A program made the translations under genes and the position numbers. From positions 1 to 54,966 of the forward strand of contig NZ_QMEV01000034.1 in assembly GCF_003284935.1 (NCBI RefSeq): a DNA stretch of 54,966 bases, read 5' to 3'. Every line of letters starts with the position of its first letter. Position 1 is the first letter of the stretch. The stretch is from Mycobacterium colombiense (GTDB taxonomy: Bacteria; Actinomycetota; Actinomycetes; Mycobacteriales; Mycobacteriaceae). The notes beneath the pieces were generated by a model. It was not told the DNA's origin. It did no database searches and saw only the letters and a list, made by a program, of their open reading frames with translations. Positions 44,307-54,966 of this stretch are shown one piece after another.

Positions 44307-45002
44307 TCAGCCGGCCCGTCGGGCCGGGGGACGCCCGCGGAATCGGCGCGGCGGACGGGCCGCTCGTTCGGCGGTGTCGGTGGCGAACAGGCGCAGGTAG
44401 TTCACCGCGAAGCGAATCGCGTCGGCGTGCGGCCACTCCTGTTGATAGGTGAAGGTCAGCACGCCACCTCCCTGGTGCGCGGTGACGATCACCAGCGCCA
44501 GCTGGTGGGGATCGGCGTCGCGAACCAGCAGCCCGTCCTCTTTCATCCGCGCAATTGCCTGTTCCAAGAGGTCAATCCACTGTTGGTAACCGGCGGCCAG
44601 CGCGTCGCGCGTGGCGTCGTCTGACTTCGCCAACTGGGCGGTGAGCGCGTGGTAGGTGGGGGTGCCGACGTAACCGATGCGCCGCAGGTAGCGCATGTTG
44701 AGGTCGATCCACCGCTCGAAGTCGTCAAAGGAACCCAGGCCGTGAAGTGCGGGCTGGCGGTGAAAGTCCAGGACCACGCCGATCTGACGCCTGATCACCG
44801 CGCGAATGAGCGCCGCCTTGTCGGCGAAATAATGGGCGAGCTGTGAGCCGCTGACCGAAGCCGCCCGGCGCACGCTGTCCATGTTGGACGCGGACAAACC
44901 GTCGGTGACGATCAGCTGGGCGGCGGCCTGCACGATCCGGTCGCGGGTGGCGCGCCCCTTGGCGGTCAACCGTTGTTCGTCGTGAATATCGGGATGGGCC
45001 AT
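44307..45002 (-). CDS. TetR-family regulator, tandem copy B
   Basis: A 231-residue TetR regulator with an ATG start. The DNA-binding part reads SNMDSVRRAASVSGSQLAHYFADKAALIRAVI. The C-terminal AHQGGGVLTFTYQQEW and LAAGYQQWIDLLEQAI match copy A. A very basic tail, ARPPRRFRGRPPARRAG, has no equivalent in copy A. The gene follows the alpha/beta hydrolase stop by 58 nt on the same strand. Confidence 0.9.
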   Translation of the reverse strand: MAHPDIHDEQRLTAKGRATRDRIVQAAAQLIVTDGLSASNMDSVRRAASVSGSQLAHYFADKAALIRAVIRRQIGVVLDFHRQPALHGLGSFDDFERWIDLNMRYLRRIGYVGTPTYHALTAQLAKSDDATRDALAAGYQQWIDLLEQAIARMKEDGLLVRDADPHQLALVIVTAHQGGGVLTFTYQQEWPHADAIRFAVNYLRLFATDTAERAARPPRRFRGRPPARRAG

Positions 45003-45060
45003 CGCGCCAGGCTAACCCGGGAGCGCCCCCATTTATGGGATCTCCAGCCCAGACATCGGG

Positions 45061-45930
45061 TCAGGGCTGGCCTTGCCCGGCGAGAAAGTTCCGGATCAGC
45101 CGGGCGACGTCGTCGCACGCGGACTCGAGCAGAAAGTGTCCGCCGTCGAGCAGATGGATCTCGGCTTCGGGCAGGTCGCCTGCGAACGCCTCGGCACCGG
45201 CGGGGCCGAAGATCTCGTCGCCGCGGCCCCAGACCGCCAGCAGCGGCACCCGGCTGGCCCGGAAATAGTCGTGCAAGCGCGGATAGAGGGGCGCATTGGT
45301 GGCGTAGTCGCGAAAAAGCTTGAGCTGCACCAAATCATTGCCCGGACGGGAGATCAGCGCGTAGTCGTGCTGCCACGATTCGGGATCGATCAGGGTCTCG
45401 TCGGCCACGCCGGTCACATACTGCCAGCGGGTGGCATCCAGGGTGAGGAACTGGCGCACCGCCGCCTCGGTGTCGGCAGTCTGCTCCTGTTGGTATTTGC
45501 GCACGACCTGCCAGAAGCTTTCGACGAATCCCGCGTCGTACCCGTTGCCGTTCTGGCTGACGATCGCGGTGGTCGCTGCCGGGTCGCGCAGCGCGAGTCG
45601 CCAGCCGATCGGCGCGCCGTAGTCCTGGACGTACATGGCGTACCGGTCGACGCCCAGGGTCCGCAGCAGGTCCGCGGTGAGCTCGGTCAAAGCGTCGAAG
45701 GTGTAGTCGAACTCGCCCACCGGTGGGGCGTCGGACAGCCCGAAGCCCAGGTGATCCGGCGCGATGACGTGGTAAGCGTCGGCCAGGGCCGGGATCAGGT
45801 GGCGGAACATGTACGAGCTGGTGGGGAAGCCGTGCAGGAGGAGCACCGTGGGAGCGGTCGGGTCTCCCGCCTCGCGGTAGAAGAGCCGATGGCCGTCGAC
45901 GGTGGCGTAGCGATGGTGAACGGCGGGCAT
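45061..45930 (-). CDS. Alpha/beta hydrolase, epoxide hydrolase/haloalkane dehalogenase type
   Basis: A 289-residue hydrolase with an ATG start. The oxyanion segment is LLLHGFPTSSYMF, and the nucleophile is an Asp in MYVQDYGAPIGWRLA, which marks the epoxide hydrolase/haloalkane dehalogenase branch and not a serine esterase. The acid is probably in WGRGDEIFG and the base His in LDGGHFLLES. It is cytoplasmic. It sits across a 233-nt divergent gap from the MOSC fusion gene, with the two TetR genes downstream. Confidence 0.88.
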   Translation of the reverse strand: MPAVHHRYATVDGHRLFYREAGDPTAPTVLLLHGFPTSSYMFRHLIPALADAYHVIAPDHLGFGLSDAPPVGEFDYTFDALTELTADLLRTLGVDRYAMYVQDYGAPIGWRLALRDPAATTAIVSQNGNGYDAGFVESFWQVVRKYQQEQTADTEAAVRQFLTLDATRWQYVTGVADETLIDPESWQHDYALISRPGNDLVQLKLFRDYATNAPLYPRLHDYFRASRVPLLAVWGRGDEIFGPAGAEAFAGDLPEAEIHLLDGGHFLLESACDDVARLIRNFLAGQGQP

Positions 45931-46076
45931 GACGTTTCTCCTGACTCAACGCGTTTCACCGTCGTGCGCCGCGGCGGCGCTCGATGAAATCCACGACACC
46001 CAGTTCCGGGGTTCTGGGTTGTATGACCCATTATGCACCACCGCCGCGCCGCGCAACAGCCGGTGCGGCCGACGTA

Positions 46077-46106
46077 TTGCACGTGCCGGCCGGGCTGCCA
46101 TATTCT
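46077..46106 (+). promoter_or_regulatory. Promoter of the MOSC/ferredoxin-reductase fusion gene
   Basis: TTGCAC (-35, 46077-46082) and TATTCT (-10, 46101-46106) are spaced by 18 nt, close to a sigA-type promoter. Transcription would start near 46113, about 50 nt before the GTG start. Confidence 0.55.
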
Positions 46107-46163
46107 GGGCGAACCATCCCAGTTGGGCTCGGTACGAATGCGACCCGGTTCGAGGTGACACTG

Positions 46164-47876
46164 GTGGGCAAGCTTGTTTCGGTGAACGTGGGCATGCCCA
46201 AGAACGTTCAATGGCGGGACAAAACGGTCTATACGGGGATCTGGAAGGTCCCGATCGAGGGGCCGGTCATGGTGCGCCGCCTCAACGTCGACGGCGACGG
46301 TCAAGGCGACCTCGCCGGTCATGGGGGCGAGCAACGCGCGGTCATGGTGTACCAGCGCGAGTCCTACGACTTCTGGAAGAGCTACCTGGGGCGCGACGAT
46401 CTGCGAGCCGGGCACTTCGGTGAAAACTTCACCGTCACCGGGCTCGGCGACGACGACGTCTGCATCGGCGACCGCTATCGCATCGGAGACGCCGAGTTCG
46501 AGGTGACCCAGCCGCGCGTCACCTGTTTCCGGGTCGGCCTTCGCCTCGACGAGCCCGACATGCCCAATCTGCTCGTCTCGCAACACCGTCCGGGCTTTTA
46601 CTTCCGCGTGATCACCGAGGGCCACGTGCGGGCCGGCGACGACATCGTGCGGACCCGCCGGGGCCGTCACGAACTCAGCGTCGCCGACGTGGACGCGCTG
46701 CTCTATCTACCCGACCGCGATGTCGAAACGCTGCGCAAAGCCGTCGACATCCCGGCGCTGAGCCCGGGCTGGCAGCAGTCGTTTCACGAGCTGCTGGCGG
46801 CGCACGACGGCGCGGCACCCGCGGTGGCGCCGCCCATCGGCGTCGAGCCGGGGTGGAAGGGGTTCCGTCGCCTGCGGGTCACCGAAACATGCTGGGAGAG
46901 TCCGGAAGTACTCTCGATCCGGCTGGAAGCCGACGACCGGGCTCCGCTGCCACCGGCGCTGCCCGGCCAGTACCTGACGGTCAAGCTCACCGACGCCGGC
47001 GATCCCGCGCCGCTGCGCAGTTATTCGTTGTCGGATGACTCCTCCGCCGGCCATTACCGCATCAGTGTCAAGCGCGAGGACCACGGCGTGGTGAGCCGGT
47101 GGCTGCACACCCATATCCAGCCGGGTTCGGTGATCGCGGCGGCCGCTCCGCGCGGCGATTTCTATCTGGCCGAAGACAGCCGACCGGTCGTCCTGTTCTC
47201 CGCCGGAATCGGCGCGACGCCGGTCCTGGCGATGCTGCATGCCCTGTCCGCGGCCGCCGGTCCGCGCGACATCTGGTGGTTACACACCACTCGCAGCCGC
47301 GAAACCCACGTGTTCGCAGCCGAAGTCGACGCGCTGATCAAATCGCTACCGCGCGCCCGGCAGCGGGTCTTTTACACCGAAACGCAGGGCCGGCTGCGCG
47401 CAGAGACCATCGCGAAGCTGGGCCTGCCGACCGACGCCGCCGTTTACCTCTGCGGCCCAACCCAATTCATGGCAGATATGCGAGATGCCCTGGTGGACAC
47501 CGGATTCGACGCGTCCCGGATTCACAGCGAGCTGTTCGGCGCGCTGCCCGCGATCAACCCGGGAGTTGTCGAGACCGGCGAGCGCACACCGCCCCACCCG
47601 CCGCCCGGGGCGCCGGGGCGCGGGCCGGCGATCACCTTCACGCGCAGCGGATTAACCGTCAACTGGTCACCGGCATACCGCAGCATCCTCGACCTCGCCG
47701 AGGCCTGCGACGTGCCAACCCGCTTCTCCTGCCGGAGCGGCGTGTGCCACCTGTGCGTCACCGGCGTGGTCGCCGGCACGACCACCTACGTGCAGCAGCC
47801 GTTGGAGCCGCCTGGTGAGGGCTCGGTGCTCATCTGCTCTGCGGCACCGGAAACCGACGTGGTGCTCGATCTCTAG
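46164..47876 (+). CDS. MOSC domain fused to ferredoxin reductase and 2Fe-2S ferredoxin
   Basis: A 570-residue fusion protein. The GTG at 46164 follows CGAGG at a proper distance; a GTG at 46155 and an earlier frame are possible but fall near the promoter. Domain order: MOSC (about 1-170; DLAGHGGEQRAVMVYQ and PRVTCFRVG with the sulfur-carrying Cys), then an FNR-type flavin/NADPH module (about 235-460; RSYSLSD, SAGIGATPVLAML, YLCGPTQFM), then a plant-type 2Fe-2S domain (about 485-570; CRSGVCHLC with a later Cys in LICSAAP). The layout suggests electrons from NAD(P)H reach a molybdenum-cofactor or sulfur-handling site. Substrate unknown. Confidence 0.9.
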   Translation: MGKLVSVNVGMPKNVQWRDKTVYTGIWKVPIEGPVMVRRLNVDGDGQGDLAGHGGEQRAVMVYQRESYDFWKSYLGRDDLRAGHFGENFTVTGLGDDDVCIGDRYRIGDAEFEVTQPRVTCFRVGLRLDEPDMPNLLVSQHRPGFYFRVITEGHVRAGDDIVRTRRGRHELSVADVDALLYLPDRDVETLRKAVDIPALSPGWQQSFHELLAAHDGAAPAVAPPIGVEPGWKGFRRLRVTETCWESPEVLSIRLEADDRAPLPPALPGQYLTVKLTDAGDPAPLRSYSLSDDSSAGHYRISVKREDHGVVSRWLHTHIQPGSVIAAAAPRGDFYLAEDSRPVVLFSAGIGATPVLAMLHALSAAAGPRDIWWLHTTRSRETHVFAAEVDALIKSLPRARQRVFYTETQGRLRAETIAKLGLPTDAAVYLCGPTQFMADMRDALVDTGFDASRIHSELFGALPAINPGVVETGERTPPHPPPGAPGRGPAITFTRSGLTVNWSPAYRSILDLAEACDVPTRFSCRSGVCHLCVTGVVAGTTTYVQQPLEPPGEGSVLICSAAPETDVVLDL

Positions 47877-47884
47877 CGGAACCC

Positions 47885-48628
47885 TTACGCGGCAATCGCT
47901 CGCTGTCCCCCGGTCGCGTGCAAAACGGCCCCGTTGACGTAGCTGGCCTCGGGGGAGCTGAGGAAGACCACCGCGCTCGCGATCTCATCGGCGGCGGCCG
48001 GTCTGCCCAGCGCGGTCGCACTCGCCCCGAGTCCTTCGACCATGCCGGGAATGGTGGCGGCGCCTGGGGTGTGTGTCGGCCCAGCGGCCACTGCGTTGAC
48101 CCGCACACCGGCTTGGCCGAACTCGTCGGCCCACACTCGTGTCAGCTGTTCCAAACCGGCCTTGGTCGCCCCGTAAATACCCGCGGCTCGCGCCGGGATG
48201 GAGGCCGCAACGGTGCTCAGGTTCACCACGGCGCCATGTCCGCGAGCGGCCATGGCGGGCACCAATTGCTGCACCAGGATGTACGGCGCGCGCAGATTGA
48301 CGTTCACGTGTTCGTCGAAGGTCGCATCGTCGGTGTCCGCGGTGAGGCCGAATTCGTAGATGCCGGCGTTGTTGATCAGGATGTCCACGGGCCCCGCCTC
48401 GGTGGCCAGTCGCCGCACGTCGTGCGCATCGTTGAGATCGGCGGCGACGAAACGCGCCTTACCACCGGCGTTTTCGATATCGCTGACGGTCTTGGCGCCG
48501 CGTTCGGCGTCGCGGCCCTGCACCACCACCTCGGCGCCGCGTTCCGCAAGCTGCAGTGCGATTTGCCTGCCGATGCCCGATGTCGCGCCGGTCACCAAAG
48601 CGGTCGAGCCGGCCAAGGATGTTGCCAT
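47885..48628 (-). CDS. Short-chain dehydrogenase/reductase
   Basis: A 247-residue classical SDR with an ATG start. The cofactor loop is LVTGATSGIGRQIALQ, NNAGIYEFG follows, and the active site is YGATKAGLEQ. The C-terminal SPEASYVNGAVLHATGGQ is typical. It converges on the MOSC fusion gene (8 nt) and lies 69 nt after the encapsulin gene on the same strand, so it may be read through from that operon. Substrate unknown. Confidence 0.88.
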   Translation of the reverse strand: MATSLAGSTALVTGATSGIGRQIALQLAERGAEVVVQGRDAERGAKTVSDIENAGGKARFVAADLNDAHDVRRLATEAGPVDILINNAGIYEFGLTADTDDATFDEHVNVNLRAPYILVQQLVPAMAARGHGAVVNLSTVAASIPARAAGIYGATKAGLEQLTRVWADEFGQAGVRVNAVAAGPTHTPGAATIPGMVEGLGASATALGRPAAADEIASAVVFLSSPEASYVNGAVLHATGGQRAIAA

Positions 48629-48697
48629 CGAAATCCTGCCTCCAGGAGAGAAGTTCAGTTGCTTTCCCGGTAAGCAGCGATCGTTCGGCGTTTATTC

Positions 48698-49495
48698 CTA
48701 GGGGTTCAGCGGGACGGACGCCTCGGCGGTGTAGCACAGGAAGGTCAGCGTCTCCTGCAGATACAGCTGGACCGTGTCCGCGTCATGGCTGGTGTATCCG
48801 ATCGACACGTCGGTGCCGAGCTGCAGGTCGAAGTCGCCGCCGCGGGTGGTCAGCACGAAGGCACCGTCGATGGCCGGCGCCCAGATGATGTCTCCGGGAA
48901 CGAGTCGATCGATGTGTTCGAGGATCGGATATCCGTGTTCGGTGGTCTCGCTGACCCGCGTGTAGACGTCGGCGGACAACAGCACCGAGTACGGGCCGTC
49001 GACACCGGCCAGGCGGAGCTCGGAGATCGCCTGGGTGATGACGTCGGGAATCTCGCGGGGATCGGCCGGCAGGGTCAGCGACTTGTTCGAGCTGGCCGAG
49101 CGGATCCCCTCGATCGACGCCGCGGCGTAGCCCTCGAAGATGGCGCGGTCTTCCACGAACGCCAGCTTCTTGGCCGCCTCCTTGACCGGGTCCCAGTCGG
49201 AGTCGTTGGCGCCGCGCTCGACGTTGTCGATCTCGTAACGCGACAGGGTAAACGGAACACGCAGCCGGACAAGGGGTTTGCTTTCCCGCAGGTGGGCCTC
49301 CACGCCGTCGGTGGGCGACGCCACGTTGGCGAGTCGACCGGTGCTGACGGCGGCGGTGACCGGCCCGCCCGGCTCGCTGACGTCGACGACGCGGCGCCCG
49401 GCAATGTGGCGCTTGAAGGTGCGGGTCGCCTCCGTCTCGATTTCCGCCCAGGCGGCGTCGGTGACCGGTGCCAGGTCGCGGTAGAGGTTGTTCAT
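48698..49495 (-). CDS. Encapsulin nanocompartment shell protein (Cfp29-like)
   Basis: A 265-residue shell protein of the HK97-like fold, the length of M. tuberculosis Cfp29 (Rv0798c). The ATG at 49495 is chosen; the TTG codon just before it is part of the DyP stop region. MNNLYRDLAPVTDAAW and TFKRHIAGRRVVDVSEPGG are the conserved opening, and VPFTLSRYEIDN and WAPAIDGAFVLTTRGGDFDLQLG are core motifs. Sixty copies should assemble around cargo carrying the targeting peptide found on the DyP protein. The start shares one base with the DyP stop, so both proteins are made together. Confidence 0.96.
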   Translation of the reverse strand: MNNLYRDLAPVTDAAWAEIETEATRTFKRHIAGRRVVDVSEPGGPVTAAVSTGRLANVASPTDGVEAHLRESKPLVRLRVPFTLSRYEIDNVERGANDSDWDPVKEAAKKLAFVEDRAIFEGYAAASIEGIRSASSNKSLTLPADPREIPDVITQAISELRLAGVDGPYSVLLSADVYTRVSETTEHGYPILEHIDRLVPGDIIWAPAIDGAFVLTTRGGDFDLQLGTDVSIGYTSHDADTVQLYLQETLTFLCYTAEASVPLNP

Positions 49496-50502
49496 CAAGA
49501 GGTTCCTTTCAGGCTGCCGATCGAAAGTGAGCCGTTCTGTGCCACAGGCGTTTCCGCCACCGGCGCTGTGGGCAACGGCGGTGGGTCGTCGAGGAAGTCG
49601 AGGGTGGGGGAGAAGAACAGTCCACCGGTGACCGCGGTGGAGAAGTCGAGGATCCGGTCGGTGTTACCCGCCGGATCGCCGAGAAACATGTTGCGCAGCA
49701 TCTGCTCGGTGACTTGCGGTGTCCGCGAATAGCCGATGAAGTACGTGCCGTATTCGCCCTTGCCGAGCTCGCCGAACGGCATGTTGTGCCGCACGATTTT
49801 CAGCTCCGTGCCCTCGTCGTCGGTGATCACGTTGAGCGCGATGTGGGCGTTGGCCGGCTTGACGTCGTCATCGAGTTCGATGTCGTCCAGTTTGGTCCGG
49901 CCGATCACCCGCTCCTGCTCGGTGACCGAGATCGAATTCCACGCCGCCATGTCGTGCACGTACTTCTGCACGTGCACGTAGCACGAGCCGGCGAAGTCGG
50001 GGTCCTCGTCGCCGATCGCGGTGGCACTGACCGCCAGCGCGCCGTCCGGGTTCTCGGTGCCGTCGACGAATCCGAGCAAGTCGCGATTGTCGAAGTAGCG
50101 GAAGCCATGCACCTCGTCGACCACGGTGACCGCGCCCGCCATCGATTTGAGGATCCGGTCGGCCAGTTCGAAGCAGACGTCCAAGCTCTCGGCCCTGATG
50201 TGGAACAACAGGTCTCCGGGGGTGGCGGGGGCATGGTGCCGCGGCCCGTTCAGCTCGGTGAACCGATGCAGCTCGGCGGGCCGCGGTCCGGAGAACAAGC
50301 GGTCCCACGCGTCGGAGCCGATCGAGGCGATCGCCGACAACCGCTTCTGGGGTTCGCGGAAACCGATCCCGCGCACCAGTCCGGGAATGTCGGGCAGCGC
50401 GTCGTGCACCGTCGCCTCCCCGCCGTCGTCGATGGTCACCACCAAAAAGATCGCCGCGGGCGTCAACGGCGCGAGGATGGGTTGCGGCTGGACGGGGGGC
50501 AC
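49495..50502 (-). CDS. Dye-decolorizing peroxidase (DyP), encapsulin cargo
   Basis: A 335-residue heme peroxidase. The GTG at 50502 gives VPPVQPQPILAPLTPAAIFLV and the length I recall for Rv0799c; TAGGGT 7 nt upstream fits a leaderless start. Catalytic Asp147 lies in GFVDGTENPDG and the heme ligand is probably His220 in NAHIALN. The last residues, NGSLSIGSLKGTS, are the encapsulin loading peptide. It breaks down hydrogen peroxide with organic electron donors inside the shell, likely at low pH or under oxidative stress. The aminopeptidase gene is divergent with 52 nt between starts. Confidence 0.95.
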   Translation of the reverse strand: MPPVQPQPILAPLTPAAIFLVVTIDDGGEATVHDALPDIPGLVRGIGFREPQKRLSAIASIGSDAWDRLFSGPRPAELHRFTELNGPRHHAPATPGDLLFHIRAESLDVCFELADRILKSMAGAVTVVDEVHGFRYFDNRDLLGFVDGTENPDGALAVSATAIGDEDPDFAGSCYVHVQKYVHDMAAWNSISVTEQERVIGRTKLDDIELDDDVKPANAHIALNVITDDEGTELKIVRHNMPFGELGKGEYGTYFIGYSRTPQVTEQMLRNMFLGDPAGNTDRILDFSTAVTGGLFFSPTLDFLDDPPPLPTAPVAETPVAQNGSLSIGSLKGTS

Positions 50503-50509
50503 GTGGATG

Positions 50510-50515
50510 ACCCTA
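50510..50515 (-). promoter_or_regulatory. Putative -10 box of the DyP-encapsulin operon (leaderless)
   Basis: TAGGGT on the minus strand, 7 nt before the GTG start. It fits TANNNT and supports this start over upstream ATG codons. Confidence 0.45.
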
Positions 50516-50554
50516 ACGTGAACCGCACAATGGCGGACAGCCATGATGTTCAAC

Positions 50555-51844
50555 ATGTCCGGCGGACCTCGGAACCAGGCGACGTCCTCGGCGAGCGCGC
50601 AAGGACTCGGCGATTTCATCGACGCCTCCCCGTCGCCCTTTCACGTTTGTGCCACGGTGGCCGCCCGGTTGACCGCTGCCGGATACACCGAACTGGACGA
50701 GGCCAAACGGTGGCCATCCGAGCCGGGACGCTACTTCACGGTGCGGGCCGGCTCGCTGGTCGCGTGGGATTCCAATGCCGCCGACGGCCCCTTCCGGATA
50801 GTCGGCGCACACACCGACAGCCCGAATCTGCGGGTCAAACAGCATCCCGACCGGGTGGTCGCCGGGTGGCGCGTGCTCGCCTTGGAGCCCTACGGCGGCG
50901 CGTGGCTCAACTCGTGGCTGGACCGCGACCTGGGCATCAGTGGGCGGTTGTCGGTGCATGACGGCGGTGGGATCGAGCACCGGCTGGTCCGGATCGACGA
51001 GCCGATCCTGCGGGTGCCGCAGCTGGCCATTCACCTGGCCGAGGACCGCAAATCGCTGACACTGGACCCGCAGCGACACGTCAACGCGGTGTGGGGCGTC
51101 GGTGAGACGGCCCGGCCATTCGTCGATTACGTCGCAGACCGCGCCGGGGTGGCGGCAACCGACGTGCTGGCCGCCGACCTGATGACCCACGACCTGACGC
51201 CCTCTACGGTGATCGGCGCCAACGCGGACCTGCTGAGCGCACCCCGGCTGGACAACCAGGCCAGTTGTTATGCGGGGCTCGAGGCGCTGCTGGCCGTGGC
51301 AGAGCCCACGGCCGCGCTGCCGGTGTTGGTGCTCTTCGATCACGAGGAGGTCGGGTCGTCGTCGGACCACGGTGCGCAATCCGACCTGCTCGGTACCGTC
51401 CTGGAGCGCATCGTGCTCACCGCCGGCGGTACCCGAGAGGACTACCTACGCCGTCTGCCCGACTCGCTGCTGGCCTCGGCTGACATGGCGCACGCCACCC
51501 ACCCCAACTATCCGGAGCGGCACGAACCCGGCCACCCGATAGAGGTCAACGCGGGGCCGGTGCTCAAGGTGCACCCGAACCTGCGTTATGCCACCGATGG
51601 CCGCACCGCCGCGGCGTTCGCGCTGGCCTGCCGGCAGGCCGGAGTGGAGCTGCAGCGCTACGAACACCGGGCCGACCTGCCGTGCGGGTCGACGATCGGA
51701 CCGTTGACCTCCGCGCGCACGGGCATCCCCACCGTCGACGTCGGCGCCGCGCAGCTGGCGATGCACTCGGCGCGCGAGTTGATGGGCGCGCAGGACGTCG
51801 CCGCTTACTCGGCCGCGATGCAGGCGTTCCTTTTCCCCGACTAG
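50555..51844 (+). CDS. pepC: M18-family aminopeptidase (PepC/DAPE-like)
   Basis: A 429-residue zinc aminopeptidase (433 if an ATG at 50543 is used). [15 protein letters not shown] has the first zinc His and Asp, DNQASCYAG and [17 protein letters not shown] carry the central ligands and general base, and [15 protein letters not shown] holds the last zinc His. The N-terminal [16 protein letters not shown] is the M18 opening. It trims acidic or neutral N-terminal residues in the cytoplasm and forms large oligomers in this family. Matches Rv0800, divergent from DyP. Confidence 0.95.
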   Translation: MSGGPRNQATSSASAQGLGDFIDASPSPFHVCATVAARLTAAGYTELDEAKRWPSEPGRYFTVRAGSLVAWDSNAADGPFRIVGAHTDSPNLRVKQHPDRVVAGWRVLALEPYGGAWLNSWLDRDLGISGRLSVHDGGGIEHRLVRIDEPILRVPQLAIHLAEDRKSLTLDPQRHVNAVWGVGETARPFVDYVADRAGVAATDVLAADLMTHDLTPSTVIGANADLLSAPRLDNQASCYAGLEALLAVAEPTAALPVLVLFDHEEVGSSSDHGAQSDLLGTVLERIVLTAGGTREDYLRRLPDSLLASADMAHATHPNYPERHEPGHPIEVNAGPVLKVHPNLRYATDGRTAAAFALACRQAGVELQRYEHRADLPCGSTIGPLTSARTGIPTVDVGAAQLAMHSARELMGAQDVAAYSAAMQAFLFPD

Positions 51845-51849
51845 CGGCC

Positions 51850-51855
51850 TAAGGT
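51850..51855 (+). promoter_or_regulatory. Putative -10 box of the VOC gene at 51864 (leaderless)
   Basis: TAAGGT ends 8 nt before the ATG at 51864. Same spacing as seen for purD, purL and DyP. Confidence 0.35.
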
Positions 51856-51863
51856 CTGCCGGT

Positions 51864-52211
51864 ATGCCGCTCAACGTGGAGATGCTGACCTTCGACTGCG
51901 CCGACCCGGCGAAGCTGGCCGGCTGGTGGGCCGACCAGTTCGGCGGGACGACGCACGAGGTGCTCGCCGACGAATTCACCGCGGTGACCTTCGGCGACGG
52001 GCTGCGGCTCGGATTCCAGAAGGTGCCCGACCCGACGCCCGGTAAGAACCGCGTGCACCTCGACTTGAGCGCGTCCGACGTCGACGCGGAGGTGTCTCGG
52101 CTGACGGCGGCCGGAGCGACCGAGGTCGGCCGGCACCAGTTCGGCGACAGCTTCCGCTGGGTGGTGCTGGCCGACCCCGAGGGCAACGTGTTCTGCGTGG
52201 TGCGTCAGTAG
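51864..52211 (+). CDS. VOC-family protein (Rv0801-like)
   Basis: A 115-residue protein with an ATG start 19 nt after the aminopeptidase stop. VEMLTFDCADPAKLAGWWADQFGG and NRVHLDLSASDVDAEVSRL form the two halves of the glyoxalase-like fold; WVVLADPEGNVFCVV ends it. The first metal-ligand position is Thr/Phe and not His, so it probably has no glyoxalase-I-type metal site. Function unknown. Confidence 0.87.
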   Translation: MPLNVEMLTFDCADPAKLAGWWADQFGGTTHEVLADEFTAVTFGDGLRLGFQKVPDPTPGKNRVHLDLSASDVDAEVSRLTAAGATEVGRHQFGDSFRWVVLADPEGNVFCVVRQ

Positions 52212-52218
52212 CCGTAGC

Positions 52219-54806
<2,588 letters not shown>

Positions 54807-54825
54807 GTGCCCGCAGCGAGTTCTG

Positions 54826-54966
54826 ATGTCCGACAGGAGCTTCCGTCGGACCGCCGCGCTGTCCTTGGCCGCCGCCCTGGTCGGCTGGAGTTTCGTCAGC
54901 CCCAGGTTGCCCGCGAGCTGGCGGACGGCGCTGCAGGCCGTGGTGGGCGGGGCGCTGGTGTTGGTC
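54826..54966 (+). CDS. Membrane protein, N-terminal part only (Rv0804 position)
   Basis: Only 47 codons from an ATG are inside the window. The opening MSDRSFRRTAALSLAAALVGWS, with a further hydrophobic stretch near the edge (LQAVVGGALVLV), indicates a membrane protein. By position it corresponds to Rv0804; a CPBP-type intramembrane protease is possible but cannot be tested on this fragment. It starts 19 nt after the purL stop, and an 8-codon frame (54803-54826) overlaps both the purL stop and this ATG. Confidence 0.6.
   Translation, partial: MSDRSFRRTAALSLAAALVGWSFVSPRLPASWRTALQAVVGGALVLV

Noticed and set aside
45984..46163. N-terminal extension of the MOSC fusion gene.
   Set aside because: The extension runs through a good TTGCAC-18-TATTCT promoter and has no MOSC character.

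Overview
The window is a high-GC actinobacterial chromosome segment, almost certainly from a mycobacterium. The evidence is gene order and family recognition: it runs collinear with Mycobacterium tuberculosis H37Rv from about Rv0761c (adhB) to Rv0804, covering cyp51, purD, ggtA, purB, cyp126, purC, ptrB, emrB, purS, purQ, the encapsulin/DyP pair, pepC and purL. Several blocks that I do not recall from M. tuberculosis interrupt this order, so a slow-growing non-tuberculous species is likely. I cannot name the species from sequence alone. Homology to Rv genes is from memory, not from a search.

Layout. (1) 1-7627, minus strand: a redox operon led by a TetR regulator, then CYP123-like P450, SDR, CYP51, 3Fe-4S ferredoxin, SnoaL-like protein, mycofactocin-type alcohol dehydrogenase and an Old Yellow Enzyme-type FMN/FAD oxidoreductase cut by the window edge. 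(2) 7838-11380, plus strand, divergent from it: aldehyde dehydrogenase, SDR, hydroxyisobutyrate dehydrogenase-like enzyme and an AhpD/CMD-like protein. Two copies of one palindrome, GGACANNTGTCC, lie between the two operons. (3) 11391-12967: an aldo/keto reductase and a divergent MarR regulator around nested palindromes. (4) 13018-33997: purine genes purD, purB, purC, purS and purQ, interleaved with gamma-glutamyltransferase, a Tat-exported esterase, TetR, DUF429, CYP126, a TDT-family transporter, oligopeptidase B, two tandem EmrB-type MFS exporters, a DUF2334 protein, a flavoprotein dehydrogenase, a metallo-hydrolase and a secreted protein. (5) 33964-46163: a variable block holding a WS/DGAT plus LPLAT acyltransferase pair, an epimerase, a YbjN-like protein, GntR, VOC, and a compact six-gene operon (quinone oxidoreductase, tandem DUF427, VOC, TMEM175 channel, HAD, cupin) next to two tandem TetR genes and an alpha/beta hydrolase. 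(6) 46164-54966: a MOSC/ferredoxin-reductase fusion, SDR, encapsulin with its DyP peroxidase cargo, M18 aminopeptidase, VOC, a broken SnoaL-like gene, purL, and the start of a membrane protein.

How it fits together. The six pur genes supply GAR synthetase, SAICAR synthetase, adenylosuccinate lyase and the three-subunit FGAM synthase (PurL/PurS/PurQ). purD, purC and purL each have a TANNCT -10-like box 6-8 nt before the start codon, the arrangement expected for leaderless mRNAs. The P450/ferredoxin/ADH/ALDH blocks look like oxidative metabolism of a lipid, sterol or alcohol. The encapsulin pair forms a peroxidase nanocompartment; the cargo-loading peptide is visible at the DyP C-terminus.

No tRNA, rRNA, CRISPR array, insertion sequence or phage gene was seen. 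No stretch over 300 bases lacks a gene. The longest gaps are 52212-52508 (a gene remnant), 45931-46163 (promoter region) and 7628-7837 (operator region).
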